The notes under the pieces are model-generated. The model saw nothing but the letters and a program-made list of their open reading frames with translations. It did no database searches and had not been told where the DNA came from. From positions 310,001 to 374,000 of the forward strand of contig NZ_CP108131.1 of NCBI RefSeq assembly GCF_036203305.1: a stretch of DNA of 64,000 nt, in the 5' to 3' direction. Of the stretch, positions 56,050-64,000 are shown one piece after another. Numbering within the stretch: position 1 is the stretch's first letter; each line of letters begins with the position of its first letter. The stretch is from Streptomyces sp. NBC_00190. GTDB taxonomy: Bacteria; Actinomycetota; Actinomycetes; Streptomycetales; Streptomycetaceae. A program made the position numbers and the translations under genes.

Positions 56050-56112
56050 CGCCCCGGACCGGACGAGCCGGGGCGTCGGCGTGCCGGTGGGCGGCTCGTC
56101 CGGTCCGGGGCG
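56050..56112 (+). terminator. 21-bp perfect hairpin after the PI-PLC gene
   Basis: The 21 bases at 56050-56070 (CGCCCCGGACC...) are the exact reverse complement of 56092-56112, with a 21-nt loop, 4 bp beyond the stop. An unusually long stem for a Streptomyces terminator. Confidence 0.8.
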
Positions 56113-56416
56113 TCGCAACGAGGCGGAAACGGGTCGTGCTCCCGGCCGGCCTTGTGTCCGTCGGAAGCTCCCGGCGCACGTCCACGGCCCGCCCGAGCGG
56201 CCCGCACCGCCTTGGTGTCCGTTCCGGCAGGGCGGGTACAAGCGCACCACCGCACGAACGCCAACCTGCACGCCGACGGGTGCCACGAGCTCACGCTCCG
56301 CGCCGGGGAGGTGTTCCGCGTCGAGGTGTACGACGGCCTAGCGCCAGACGTTCGGACGCACAGGCTTCCAACTCCTACGGAGGCGCGCCCTGCTGGCATG
56401 AGTTCAGAGAGCGGGA
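56113..56416. other. possible gene remnant
   Basis: A + reading near 56250-56340 ('NANLHADGCHELTLRAGEVF') looks like the end of a secreted beta-rich protein, but the frame has no proper start. Confidence 0.35.
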
Positions 56417-56490
56417 CGGGGCTGGCCGGATTCGAACCGGCGTCCTCCCACATGCGGTGAAGGCGCGACAACCGCTGCGCTACGAGCCCC
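56417..56490 (-). tRNA. degenerate tRNA-like sequence
   Basis: 74 nt. The T arm is perfect (GCCGG-TTCGAAT-CCGGC) and GGGGCT pairs with AGCCCC in the acceptor, leaving a mismatch at the seventh pair. A D-arm-like GCGC...GCGC is present. The anticodon arm pairs badly and the anticodon is ambiguous (CAT, CGC or GCA depending on register). Probably a pseudo-tRNA, perhaps a former integration site. Confidence 0.4.
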
Positions 56491-56617
56491 ATCCCACCCC
56501 CGATCATACGAGCAACCCGCACCCAGCGCTCTGAAATTCATCCAAGAGGACTGATCACTCACCGCGAAGACATCACAAAACCTGAGCCGGAACCCATTTT
56601 CGTGAGCGAAGCCACGT

Positions 56618-56748
56618 TAACCCGCCGGTTGCGGATCCGGTCGGAGGTGCCGCTTTGGAGCTGGTGGAAGTGGATGGTGTGGCTGTCGGCGGCTGTGTAG
56701 AGGCCTACTGGCAGGCTGACCTTTTCTGAACCAGCGCTCTACGATCAG
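56618..56748 (-). pseudogene. Ku protein fragment (inverted partial copy)
   Basis: The reverse complement closely matches 60242-60366, the N-terminal region of a Ku relic on the other strand (shared blocks include ACCGACAGCCACAC-like and GGCACCTCCGACCG). It therefore carries the segment around 'GLYTA..SHTIHF'. It is a short relic next to the Tn3 fragment. Confidence 0.65.
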
Positions 56749-56749
56749 C

Positions 56750-56938
56750 TGGCGTCGTTCGACCCGCGCCGCCCTCGGTCTGGTCCTCAACGCCGTCGTC
56801 CTGTGGCACACCCGCTACCTGAAGGACCGGCACATCAACTTCCTGGGCCGCTATCTGTTCAACATCAAGGTCAGCGGACCCGGTCAGGGCCTGCGCCCCT
56901 TCCGGGACCCGGAGGCTGTCGAGGACGACGAGGATTGA
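56750..56938 (+). pseudogene. Tn3-family transposase, C-terminal fragment
   Basis: The reading 'ALGLVLNAVVLWHTRYLKD', 'RHINFLGRYLFNI' and 'GLRPFRDPEAVEDDED' plus TGA is the end of a Tn3 transposase. The segment between 'YLKD' and 'RHINF' is deleted. A resolvase relic lies at 59085-59332. Confidence 0.78.
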
Positions 56939-57062
56939 CGGCGGCGCACCCGGCCCGCGGGCCACTCGTCGCATCTCGTGGAGGCCAGGTGCCCGACGCT
57001 CCGGGGCCGAAGCGAGGAACGCCGAGCTGGGCGTAGTGCTGGCTCAACGACCTCGCCGAGCC

Positions 57063-58349
57063 CTAAAGGGCACCCTCGTGAACGGGATCCCGGGAATCCG
57101 GGTGATCTGGATCAACGGCCGGGGCGGCGGGACGCAGCGCCGCCTCGACCCGGCGGTTGCTGGTCATGGTCGACGTGACGGCGGTCATGGTGAGGAGGAG
57201 GCCGGCGGCGGTGTAGAGCGGGGTGCGTACGTCGTAGGTGGTGGCCAGCCAGCCGCCGAGGAAGGCACCGACCGGGGCGGCGCACATGGCGAGCATGCGG
57301 GAGGTGGAGGCGACCCGGCCCATCAGGTGGGCGGGGACGATCGCCTGTCGGAGGGAGGGGGCGAGCACCATCGTGGCGCCCATGCCCGCTCCGCAGACGG
57401 CGAGCGCGAGGCCGGCGACGTACGGGTTCGGGGCGGCGGCGAGGCCCAGGATGGCGAGTCCCTCGACTGCGGCCGTGCAGGTCAGTGCCGTGCCGGTGCC
57501 GAGTCGCCGGCCGAGGAAGGAGGCGATGCCCGCGCCGAGCAGGCCGCCGGCGGCCTCCGCCGTGAGGAGCAGGCCGAAGCCGAAGGTGTCGACGCCGAGA
57601 CGATCGTGCGCGAAGAGGGCGAGTACGGTCTCCACGGCGAGGAAGGCGATGTTCCCGACCGCCGGGCGCAGCGCGAGTCCGAGCAGCAACTGATCCTGGA
57701 ATACGTACGAGGCGCCGGCCCGCGCCTGCCGCAGCAGCGACTCACGGGCCTGCGGTACGGGCCGGGGTGCGGCAGGCAGCGACCGTACGAGCAGTGCGGA
57801 GAGCGCGAACGACACCGCGTCGGCGAGCAGCGGAACCGCCCGCCCGAGCGTGAGCAGGGCACTGCCCGCAGGCGGCCCCGCGAAGCCGGATGCGGCGGTC
57901 TGGGCGCCGCGCAGGCGGGAGTTGGCGCGCTCCAGGAGCGCGGGATCGCGGCCGAGCAGATCCGGCAGGTAGGCCGTGGCGGCCGTGTCGAAGAAGAGTC
58001 CGCCGAGGCCGAGCAGGAAGGCGACGGCCGCGAGCAGCGGAATGCTCAGCACGTCGAACGCGGCCGCTGCCGCGGGTATCGCCAGCAGCACCGCACGCGC
58101 CGCGTCCGCGATCCACATCGTGCGCCGGCGATCCCAGCGGTCCACCAGCGCACCGCCGAGCACCCCGAAGAGCAGCCACGGCAGCGTTCCGGCGGCCGTG
58201 ACGACGGCGAGCGCCATCGGATCCCGCGTCAACGTCAACGCGAGCAGCGGCAGCGCGGCATGCAACACCCCGTCACCGAGCGAGGACACGGTCTGCGCGG
58301 TCCACAGCCGTCCGAACCCGGCCGGCAACTTCCCAGCGTCTGAGGTCAC
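57063..58349 (-). CDS. MFS transporter (drug-export type)
   Basis: 428 aa with about 12 hydrophobic segments. The conserved loop after TM2 reads 'GGALVDRWDRRRTMWIADAA', the MFS motif A variant of the MFS_3 group (enterobactin/macrolide exporters). It overlaps the upstream winged-helix regulator by 4 bp (58346-58349), so it is the second gene of a regulator-pump operon. The exported compound is unknown. The C-terminal tail is Pro/Asp-rich. Confidence 0.88.
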   Translation of the reverse strand: MTSDAGKLPAGFGRLWTAQTVSSLGDGVLHAALPLLALTLTRDPMALAVVTAAGTLPWLLFGVLGGALVDRWDRRRTMWIADAARAVLLAIPAAAAAFDVLSIPLLAAVAFLLGLGGLFFDTAATAYLPDLLGRDPALLERANSRLRGAQTAASGFAGPPAGSALLTLGRAVPLLADAVSFALSALLVRSLPAAPRPVPQARESLLRQARAGASYVFQDQLLLGLALRPAVGNIAFLAVETVLALFAHDRLGVDTFGFGLLLTAEAAGGLLGAGIASFLGRRLGTGTALTCTAAVEGLAILGLAAAPNPYVAGLALAVCGAGMGATMVLAPSLRQAIVPAHLMGRVASTSRMLAMCAAPVGAFLGGWLATTYDVRTPLYTAAGLLLTMTAVTSTMTSNRRVEAALRPAAPAVDPDHPDSRDPVHEGAL

Positions 58350-58885
58350 TTGGCGTCCCCTTCGGCCTGCTCGCGCGGTGTCGGGTGGAACAGTGCGAAG
58401 ACGAGTGACGCGTTCGGCAGCGACGGGTCGGACAGCTCCCGGTACTCGTCCGCCAGTGCCTGCAGCCGCGCCCCCAGTTCCGCGAACTGCGCCTCGGTGA
58501 GCCGCAGATGCGCCATCCGGACGTGCCGCTCGCCGTCCACCGGCGCTGCCTCCAGGTCCGCCACCGCGTGCCGCATCAGCACGTCCGGCTCTCCCTCGCC
58601 CCGGTCCGGCAGCACGATCGCCCGCGCGGCCATGGCGTAGTACCGCTCGGTGACACCCCGGACCTTCCGCGTTCGCACCACCTTCACCAGGCCGGCCCGC
58701 TCCAGCAGCCGTACGTGGTAGCTGGAACTCCCCTTCGCGAGGCCCACTCGCTCGGCGATCTGCGTGATCGTCGCGGGCTCGAAGCGGAGCACGGCCATGA
58801 TCCGGTGACGCGTGAGATTGGAGACGGCGCGCAGCTGCTCGTCAGTGGTGACGTGGAACGTCTCGGGAAGATCATCGGTAGGCAT
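58346..58885 (-). CDS. ArsR-type winged-helix regulator
   Basis: 179 aa from the ATG at 58885. HTH at about 20-75 ('LTRHRIMAVLRFEPATITQI', 'GLAKGSSSYHVRLLERAGLV'), with the wing 'KVRGVTERYYAMAARAI'. A longer helical C-terminal part probably binds the ligand. It lacks the metal-cysteine motif of ArsR/SmtB sensors. First gene of the operon with the MFS pump; a 10-bp palindrome lies 5 bp upstream, which suggests autorepression. Confidence 0.86.
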   Translation of the reverse strand: MPTDDLPETFHVTTDEQLRAVSNLTRHRIMAVLRFEPATITQIAERVGLAKGSSSYHVRLLERAGLVKVVRTRKVRGVTERYYAMAARAIVLPDRGEGEPDVLMRHAVADLEAAPVDGERHVRMAHLRLTEAQFAELGARLQALADEYRELSDPSLPNASLVFALFHPTPREQAEGDAK

Positions 58886-58889
58886 GTCT

Positions 58890-58917
58890 CCAATGGTCAA
58901 CGTTTCTTGACCATTGG
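58890..58917. promoter_or_regulatory. operator of the ArsR/MFS operon
   Basis: CCAATGGTCA (58890-58899) and TGACCATTGG (58908-58917) form a perfect 10-bp inverted repeat with an 8-bp spacer, starting 5 bp upstream of the regulator ATG. Confidence 0.82.
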
Positions 58918-59084
58918 GCAAGGGGTTTTCGTTCGGGCTTCCGGAACCGGCTGTCCAGCACACGCGGCCTTCGCTCCTGCGCTCTCCTTCACGACCTCGC
59001 CCAACCCGCACCCGGACGGCTTCGCTCCGGGCCGGTGAGGAAGCTCATCCGCACCGCCTAAGTCCTTGAGTCGTCGAGAAACCC

Positions 59085-59332
59085 TCGTCATCGGCACCGA
59101 GGAGGGCCTCTCCGTCGCCCGCGCCCGCGGCCGGGTCGGCGGACGCCCCAGCGTCGCCACCTAGGAGATCACCCGGGCCGCCCGTGACCTGCTGCCCGAC
59201 CCGGGCCGCTCGATCACCTCGATCGCCAAGCGGCTCGGCGTCTCGCCGGGGACGTTCTACGACCGCATCCCGGACCTGCGCGAGCTGCGCGCCAGCGCAG
59301 TGCCCCGCCAGCTCGAAGCCCCCACACAGTAG
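59085..59332 (+). pseudogene. serine recombinase (Tn3-type resolvase), C-terminal relic
   Basis: The reading 'GLSVARARGRVGGRPSVAT', then TAG at 59162-59164, then 'ITRAARDLLPDPGRSITSIA' and 'KRLGVSPGTFYDRIPDLREL' is the end of a resolvase catalytic domain plus its HTH. The catalytic part is absent. Confidence 0.78.
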
Positions 59333-59478
59333 GCAGATCAGACCGAGATCAATCTCAGCGGCACTTCTGTGCCCCAACTACTCACGCCCGACGTCCCCGC
59401 CCACACGAGGTGAGCCGTGGGGCATGGGGCCTTCGCCCGGCGTTCCTCCCGAGCCGCCCTGACTGGGCATCAGGGCGC

Positions 59479-59940
59479 CTACGCGTACAGCGCCCCGACG
59501 CCGAACCCGAGCCCGAGCACCGTGAAGAGCGCACCGACTCCGACGAAGACCCACCACAGGCCGTTGCCTCCGGCCGGAAGTATCCACCGGGAGGGACGCG
59601 CGGGGTCGTAGCGGACCTCGACCCGGGTGCCGACGGCAGGAGTCCTGTTGAGCGGGCGGGCCACTCCCGACGTGGTCTCCATAGCCCGGCCGTCCGCCGT
59701 GGTCCAGGCGACGACCGGCGCGTACGCCGTGGTCCCGGTGCTCCGGATGGTGATCGAGCCGTCCGAGCCCCCGCCCTCCATCCGCATCGCCTCGAGGCGG
59801 ATCACCACCCCCTGGGCCCGCACGCCGTCGCGCAGCAGACGCCGGGTCTCCCGGACCTTGTGGTACGACGCCGCACCGAGCACGGCACCCGGCAGGGCAA
59901 AGGCGAGGGAAAGGATCCACAGAGCAGAAGAAGGCGACAT
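59479..59940 (-). CDS. DUF3592 membrane protein
   Basis: 153 aa from the ATG at 59940. One membrane segment at the start ('ALWILSLAFALPGAVLGAAS') and one at the end ('GLWWVFVGVGALFTVLGLGF') enclose a beta-rich loop with 'VEVRYDPARPSRWIL', as in DUF3592. Function unknown. It stands alone among transposon relics. Confidence 0.8.
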   Translation of the reverse strand: MSPSSALWILSLAFALPGAVLGAASYHKVRETRRLLRDGVRAQGVVIRLEAMRMEGGGSDGSITIRSTGTTAYAPVVAWTTADGRAMETTSGVARPLNRTPAVGTRVEVRYDPARPSRWILPAGGNGLWWVFVGVGALFTVLGLGFGVGALYA

Positions 59941-60244
59941 GAGACCTGTTTCGGTTCGGAAGCGGCGACGCGAGGCCCGGTGCACGACCGCCCCGCGCAA
60001 CGCGCAGGCCCCCGCACCCCCGGTTCGACTACTACCCGTCAGGACGCCTGTGCACCAGATTCAGTTTCGCAGGTCCCGTGCGTGAGCAGAGCGCGACCGA
60101 CGACCCACCCGGGGCCGTCACAGGCCCGCTCCGGTCCTTCGAAGCCAGCGGGCAGCAGGTCGGAAGGATGCCACGGTCTGCCGGGTCTTCAGGAACTCCG
60201 TTCGTCGCCTCTGAATGCTCGTTCGCGGACGGCGCTCGCCGGCG
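59941..60244. other. no recognised gene
   Basis: Nothing assignable between the DUF3592 start and the Ku relic. Confidence 0.45.
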
Positions 60245-60760
60245 AGCGCTGGTTCAAAGAAGGTCGGCCTGCCCGTGGGCCTGTACACGGCCACCGACAG
60301 CCACACAATCCACTCCATCAGCTCCAGCGCGGCACCTCCGACCGAATCCGCAACCGGCGGATCAACGAGCGCACCGGCAAGGAGGTCGAGCTGGACGAGA
60401 TCACCCCGGGCCGCTCCCGCTCACTGGACATTGCCGGATTCGTCAACCTCGCGGAAGTGAACCCGGTCTTCTTCGGAACAGCTACTGCCTCGGCCCGCGC
60501 GGCGCCGAGTACGGGACGGTCTACGGCCTGCTGGAACAAGCCCTGGCCAAGGCCGGAAAGGCGGGCAGCGCCACCTTCGTGATGCCCAGCACGAGTACCT
60601 CGTCGCCCTCAACGCCGAGAACGGCCTCCTCACCCTGCACACCCTTCACTGGGCGGACGAGACCAGAAACCCCAAGGCCGGGATCGACCACCTCCCCGGC
60701 AAGACGAAGGCCACCGCCAAGGAACTGAAGATGGCCGAGCAACTCATCGGCGCCATGAAA
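60245..60760 (+). pseudogene. Ku protein (NHEJ), truncated and frameshifted
   Basis: Successive frames give 'VGLPVGLYTATDSHTIHS', 'RIRNRRINERTGKEVELDEI', 'PGRSRSLDIAGFVNLAEVNP', 'CLGPRGAEYGTVYGLLEQAL', 'EYLVALNAENGLLTLHTLHW' and 'TAKELKMAEQLIGAM'. These follow the order of a bacterial Ku core. At least three frameshifts, a lost N-terminus and a lost C-terminal tail make it non-functional. A partial copy lies inverted at 56618-56748. Confidence 0.82.
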
Positions 60761-60837
60761 CACCACCCACCGCAGACCCGGCAGCGCAGCCGATATGTGT
60801 TGGCCAGTTGGGTCCAGGGCCGGGATACTCAGGTGCT

Positions 60838-61356
60838 GTGAACATGGGAATCTCTGGTTTCAAGCCGTCCTTCCTGGTCGGAGTCGAGGCGATTCGGCAG
60901 GCGCACGGATCGCGCCTGGCGATGCTCGCTGGTAGGCGGCTGACAGGTTTCGCCCTGGTTCGGTTCGCCGAAGACGGGGACTGGTTCGCCGACTGCCCGG
61001 TGGTGTTGGACTTCGACGGCATCCAGGTGGAGGTTTGCCACTGGAAGTTCGACGAACTCTCGATCGCCCAGGACACGATCGACACCTCGGCGACCATCGC
61101 TGGTTGGGAATCGTCCGAGCTCACGCCTCAGTGGTCTCACAGCGATGAACGCCTCGAACCGTTCGTCGGGCAGAAACTGCGGGAGGTAACGCTCCTTGAG
61201 TGGCGGCCAGCGGAACGTGACCTGGCGGCTGGAACGGTGGCAGTGGAGTTCGTCTTCGCCAGCGACTGCCTGCGGATCGTCAACGGCATGGACGAGAACC
61301 GCCTTGAGGTCGGTGCGGCTCAGCCGGACTACGTCCGACACAGGCTGGGCCGCTGA
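60838..61356 (+). CDS. conserved hypothetical protein
   Basis: 172 aa from the GTG at 60838, or 170 aa from the ATG at 60844. It is a well-formed globular protein with mixed alpha/beta character ('RFAEDGDWFADCPVVLDFDG', 'WESSELTPQWSHSDERLEPF', 'VEFVFASDCLRIVNGMDENR'). No catalytic motif or membrane segment is seen. The style recalls small immunity-type proteins, but that is only an impression. Confidence 0.6.
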   Translation: MNMGISGFKPSFLVGVEAIRQAHGSRLAMLAGRRLTGFALVRFAEDGDWFADCPVVLDFDGIQVEVCHWKFDELSIAQDTIDTSATIAGWESSELTPQWSHSDERLEPFVGQKLREVTLLEWRPAERDLAAGTVAVEFVFASDCLRIVNGMDENRLEVGAAQPDYVRHRLGR

Positions 61357-61387
61357 GTATTACTACCCGGTCGGTCTTCTGACCTTG

Positions 61388-62133
61388 AGGCAGGGGTCCA
61401 GCGGCTGCGTCTCGGGCCGGTCAGTGCGCTGGCCGTCGACCGGACCCTCCATGCCGAGCTGACCGCCGATCACCCGGCGACCGTACTCGACGTGCGGATC
61501 GTCCGCAGCTGGACGCCGCGCGGGCCACTGCTGTCAGCTGACGACCGCTCCGTCCTGCGCCACCGCGTACACGCGGCACGCCCGCCTCGACCTCCTCGGC
61601 CGCCCCGCCGCCGATCTGTTGCGGGACATCTGCGAAGGCGCCGGCTCCGGGGAGACCGAACGGCTCCGCTGGACCCGCGAACTGGACCGGGTGGACGAGG
61701 AGCGCGACACGGCGAGCAACTCCGCACCGTGGAGGTCCGGCTGGCCGCTCTCGCCACCGGACTCGGACAAGGTCAGCAGGCCATGCGCCTCTCCGAGGAA
61801 GCGTCCGCTGAGCTTGTCGGTCATATCGAGCTGACGTTGGAAACTGCGTTCGCCGGGCCGGTCGAGGTGCGCCTGAGCCACCTCGTCCACGCTGGTCACC
61901 CGGGTGGTGCGGTTCGAAAACCGGTCCGGCCACGCGCTGCTCGCAGGTCCCGTGGACCTGGTCCGCGGCAGCGGATTCAGCGGGCGCGGCACACTGGACT
62001 TCACCGCCCCCGGCGCCCGACGCGGTCGACGCCGAAGGCATCGCCCGCCGGGACGTCAGCTCCCACCCGGCAGCCACCGCACGGTCACCTGGTCTACGAC
62101 GTATCGGCGAGCGCCAGGGTTGACGGGCTCTGA
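61388..62133 (+). pseudogene. MuiA/DUF4139-family protein, multiply deleted
   Basis: Ordered pieces: 'QRLRLGPVSALAVDRTLHAE', 'TADHPATVLDVRIVR', 'RWTRELDRVDEERDT', 'EEASAELVGHIELTLETAF', 'VRFENRSGHALLAGPVDLVR' and the C-terminal 'YDVSASARVDGL'. They occupy three frames with large internal deletions. Intact relatives are about 600-700 aa. Confidence 0.72.
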
Positions 62134-62371
62134 TCCGAGCCGAAGAGAACACGAGTCCGCCGACGCCATGGTGTCCCGCTCTGGGACACGTGGCCGGGGC
62201 TCGTGGCGTTCATCAGTGTGTCGATCAACGTGCCGGCGTTCTGCTGGAGCTGTTCAGATGGTGGGCCTCCCAGTCCCCCGACGGACCATGGTGCGGCTGG
62301 TCGAGCCGATGTCTGGTCTGTACATGTCCGGGCGGGAACCGATGTCGATTTCGGGCGACCGGCGGTGAGAA

Positions 62372-63835
62372 CTATGAGGTGAGCGGGCAGCTCGTCAGCA
62401 AATCCTCGGGCCTGGTGGAGGCAGGGCGGGGCAGCGTGTGGCCGGCCGGGGGCTGCACGCCGCGGCCGGTCCAGTCCTCCAGGGCCGTGAAGGCGGCACG
62501 ATGGCACGGGAGGAGGGGCCGGAGCTTGTCGGGGAAGGCGTCGAACAGCGAGTCGACGTGGGTTCCTCCCTCGACCCGGTAGTAGCGGAAGAGGTGGCCG
62601 CGGCCGACGTCGCCCACCATGCGGGCGTAGACGTCGGAGTCCTGGCTGATGGGCAGCAGCACGTCGAGAGTTCCGTGCACCGTAATCAGAGGTTTGCCGA
62701 TCCGGCCGGTCAGAGCGATCTTCGAGATCGCCTCGCGGACGCCGTCGGGCCGGGAGCGGTAGTCGTAGTCGGCGTCGCAGCCGGGGCTGCCAGGTGCGCA
62801 GAAGGGGTGGCCGGCCTCCAGAGTGCCGTCGTAGTGGGGGTCGAGTTCCTCACGGTAGATGCGCTGGGTCAGATCCCAGTAGTACTGGTGGTGGAAGGGC
62901 CACAGGAATTCCGAGCCGGCCGGGAAGCCAGCGGCGGTCATCTGCTGGTGGGCGCGCTCGGCCCCCTCGCCGCCTCCGGCGTAGGCGGGGTAGGCGGCGA
63001 GGGCGGGCGGCAGGAAGGTGAGCAGGTTCGGCCCTTGCTCGCGCCAGAGGGTGCCTTCCCAGTCGACACCGCCGTCGTAGAGTTCCGGATGGTTCTCCAG
63101 CTGCCAGCGGACCAGGTATCCGCCGTTGGACATGCCGGTGGCCAGCGTGCGTGCGGGGGGCCGCAAGTAGCGTTGTGTGATGACGGCTCGGGCGGCGCGG
63201 GTGAGCTGGGTGACCCGGGTGTTCCATTCGGCGAGCGCGTCACCGGGAGCACGGCCGTCACGGTAGAAGGCGGCCCCGGTGTTGCCCTTGTCGGTCGCGG
63301 CGAACGCGTACCCGCGGGCCAGGACCCAGTCTCCGATGGCCCGGTCGCTGGCGTACTGCTCGCGGACACCCGGGGAACCGGCGACGACCAGACCGCCGTT
63401 CCACCGGTCGGGCAGGCGGATCACGAATTGGGCGTCATGCTGCCAGCCGTGGTTGGTGTTTGTCGTCGAACTGTCCGGAAAGTATCCGTCGATCTGGATT
63501 CCGGGGACCCCGCTCGGCACGGAGAGCCCGGCCGGGGTCAAGCCCGCCCAGTCGGCAGGGTCGGTGTGTCCGGAGGCAACGGTCCCTGCCGTGGTGAGCT
63601 CGGCCAAGCACGCCTTGTCCTGACGTTCGGCACCCGGCACCCTGAGCCACGCGAGCGTCGCACAATGGGCCGCCGACGCATCTCCAGCGGCATGGCTCCG
63701 GTCCTGGGCGGCCGCCGGGAGAGCGGCGAGGGTCAGGAGCGTTGCAGCCGCGGCGACAGCCCGCCGCACCATGGCGATGTGTGGCACCCTCCGTGGACGT
63801 TGCGGCGGTGATGCTGTTCTGAGCATGGAGAGCAC
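62372..63835 (-). CDS. secreted tannase/feruloyl-esterase-like or hydroxybutyrate-oligomer hydrolase
   Basis: 487 aa from a GTG at 63835, 5 bp after GGAGG; ATGs follow at 63826 and 63772. A signal sequence with an Arg pair precedes 'AVAAAATLLTLAALPAAAQ'. The alpha/beta-hydrolase core has the nucleophile elbow 'ATGMSNGGYLVRW', and 'PDRWNGGLVVAGSPGVREQY' near the oxyanion hole. A late 'VEGGTHVDS' supplies the probable catalytic His, and 'GTLDVLLPISQDS' the acid. The family call lies between tannase/feruloyl esterase and 3HB-oligomer hydrolase. The product is exported. Confidence 0.8.
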   Translation of the reverse strand: MLSMLRTASPPQRPRRVPHIAMVRRAVAAAATLLTLAALPAAAQDRSHAAGDASAAHCATLAWLRVPGAERQDKACLAELTTAGTVASGHTDPADWAGLTPAGLSVPSGVPGIQIDGYFPDSSTTNTNHGWQHDAQFVIRLPDRWNGGLVVAGSPGVREQYASDRAIGDWVLARGYAFAATDKGNTGAAFYRDGRAPGDALAEWNTRVTQLTRAARAVITQRYLRPPARTLATGMSNGGYLVRWQLENHPELYDGGVDWEGTLWREQGPNLLTFLPPALAAYPAYAGGGEGAERAHQQMTAAGFPAGSEFLWPFHHQYYWDLTQRIYREELDPHYDGTLEAGHPFCAPGSPGCDADYDYRSRPDGVREAISKIALTGRIGKPLITVHGTLDVLLPISQDSDVYARMVGDVGRGHLFRYYRVEGGTHVDSLFDAFPDKLRPLLPCHRAAFTALEDWTGRGVQPPAGHTLPRPASTRPEDLLTSCPLTS

Positions 63836-63914
63836 GGATACCTCCGGTGAAGTCGCGTCTGTGGGCAAGGCGGGACGCTATGGCTCACCGCGCCGCCCTG
63901 GGCAGAGGTAGGAC

Positions 63915-63942
63915 CCCCACAGCCCCGACCTGGGCTGTGGGG
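63915..63942. terminator. hairpin terminator
   Basis: CCCCACAGCCC (63915-63925) and GGGCTGTGGGG (63932-63942) pair perfectly across a 6-nt loop. It probably ends a gene beyond the right edge, because the esterase gene starts to its left and reads away. Confidence 0.55.
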
Positions 63943-64000
63943 CGGTGCACCACACCACAGCAGCGGGGAGAGGGTTGCTCTCGCCCCGCGGACGGGCCCT

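Overview
The window looks like accessory, probably subtelomeric, chromosome of a Streptomyces or close relative. Base composition is very GC-rich, with GTG and TTG starts. The gene families are typical of the genus: ECF sigma/anti-sigma pairs, TetR, HxlR and LysR regulators, MmyB-like, DUF3618/DUF4235, HopJ and SUKH proteins, protealysin, and many decayed insertion sequences. I worked only from the sequence; family names come from recognised motifs, not from searches.

Layout. 1-1635: end of an ABC ATPase gene and an ECF sigma/zinc-finger anti-sigma pair. 1640-6300: broken IS5 transposase, an intact rifampin phosphotransferase gene (rph) with a near-perfect rifamycin-associated element (RAE) upstream, and TPR and DUF2071 relics. 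6632-8168: protealysin/emfourin pair. 8435-9750: NmrA-like reductase divergent from an HxlR regulator. 10.2-10.9 kb: DUF3618/DUF4235 relics. 11.1-29.97 kb: flavin-monooxygenase region with three TetX-like paralogues of exactly 377 aa (11100, 16581, 22988) and a larger class A enzyme (27544). Three of these face TetR genes across clear palindromic operators. In between are three LysR genes, a medium-chain reductase/SnoaL pair, DoxX, a cupin and several pseudogenes. 30.0-31.9 kb: NUDIX, P-loop kinase (frameshifted), MazG-like and NUDIX genes packed as one operon. 33.2-34.7 kb: an IMP dehydrogenase. 34.8-35.6 kb: integrase, IS and contractile-injection-system relics. 35.9-39.5 kb: two unknown membrane proteins and a Ser/Thr kinase. 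40.4-43.5 kb: secreted VanX-type dipeptidase, a fifth flavin monooxygenase and its TetR. 43.7-46.5 kb: IS1182 and IS630 relics around an imine-reductase-like/HxlR divergent pair. 46.5-53.8 kb: mycothiol/DinB-like protein, Tat-type hydrolase, DUF7660 relic, SUKH protein, a second NAD-dependent DNA ligase, HopJ. 55-64 kb: secreted PI-PLC, a degenerate tRNA-like sequence, Tn3 and resolvase relics, an MFS/ArsR operon, two Ku relics in opposite orientation, a MuiA relic and a secreted tannase-like esterase.

How it fits together. The intact genes lean towards drug or metabolite inactivation: rph, five flavin monooxygenases, VanX, IMP dehydrogenase, MFS pump and several small oxidoreductase/regulator pairs. 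Most follow one design, a modifying enzyme divergent from its own regulator with a palindrome between them. Two of the TetR/monooxygenase loci, 11 kb apart, carry the same TTGGA-N6/7-TCCA(A) operator, which predicts cross-regulation. Around these modules lie at least seven IS or transposon relics, a decayed conjugal FtsK/TraB-type ATPase, an integrase relic and many frameshifted genes, as expected for a region built by repeated insertion and decay.
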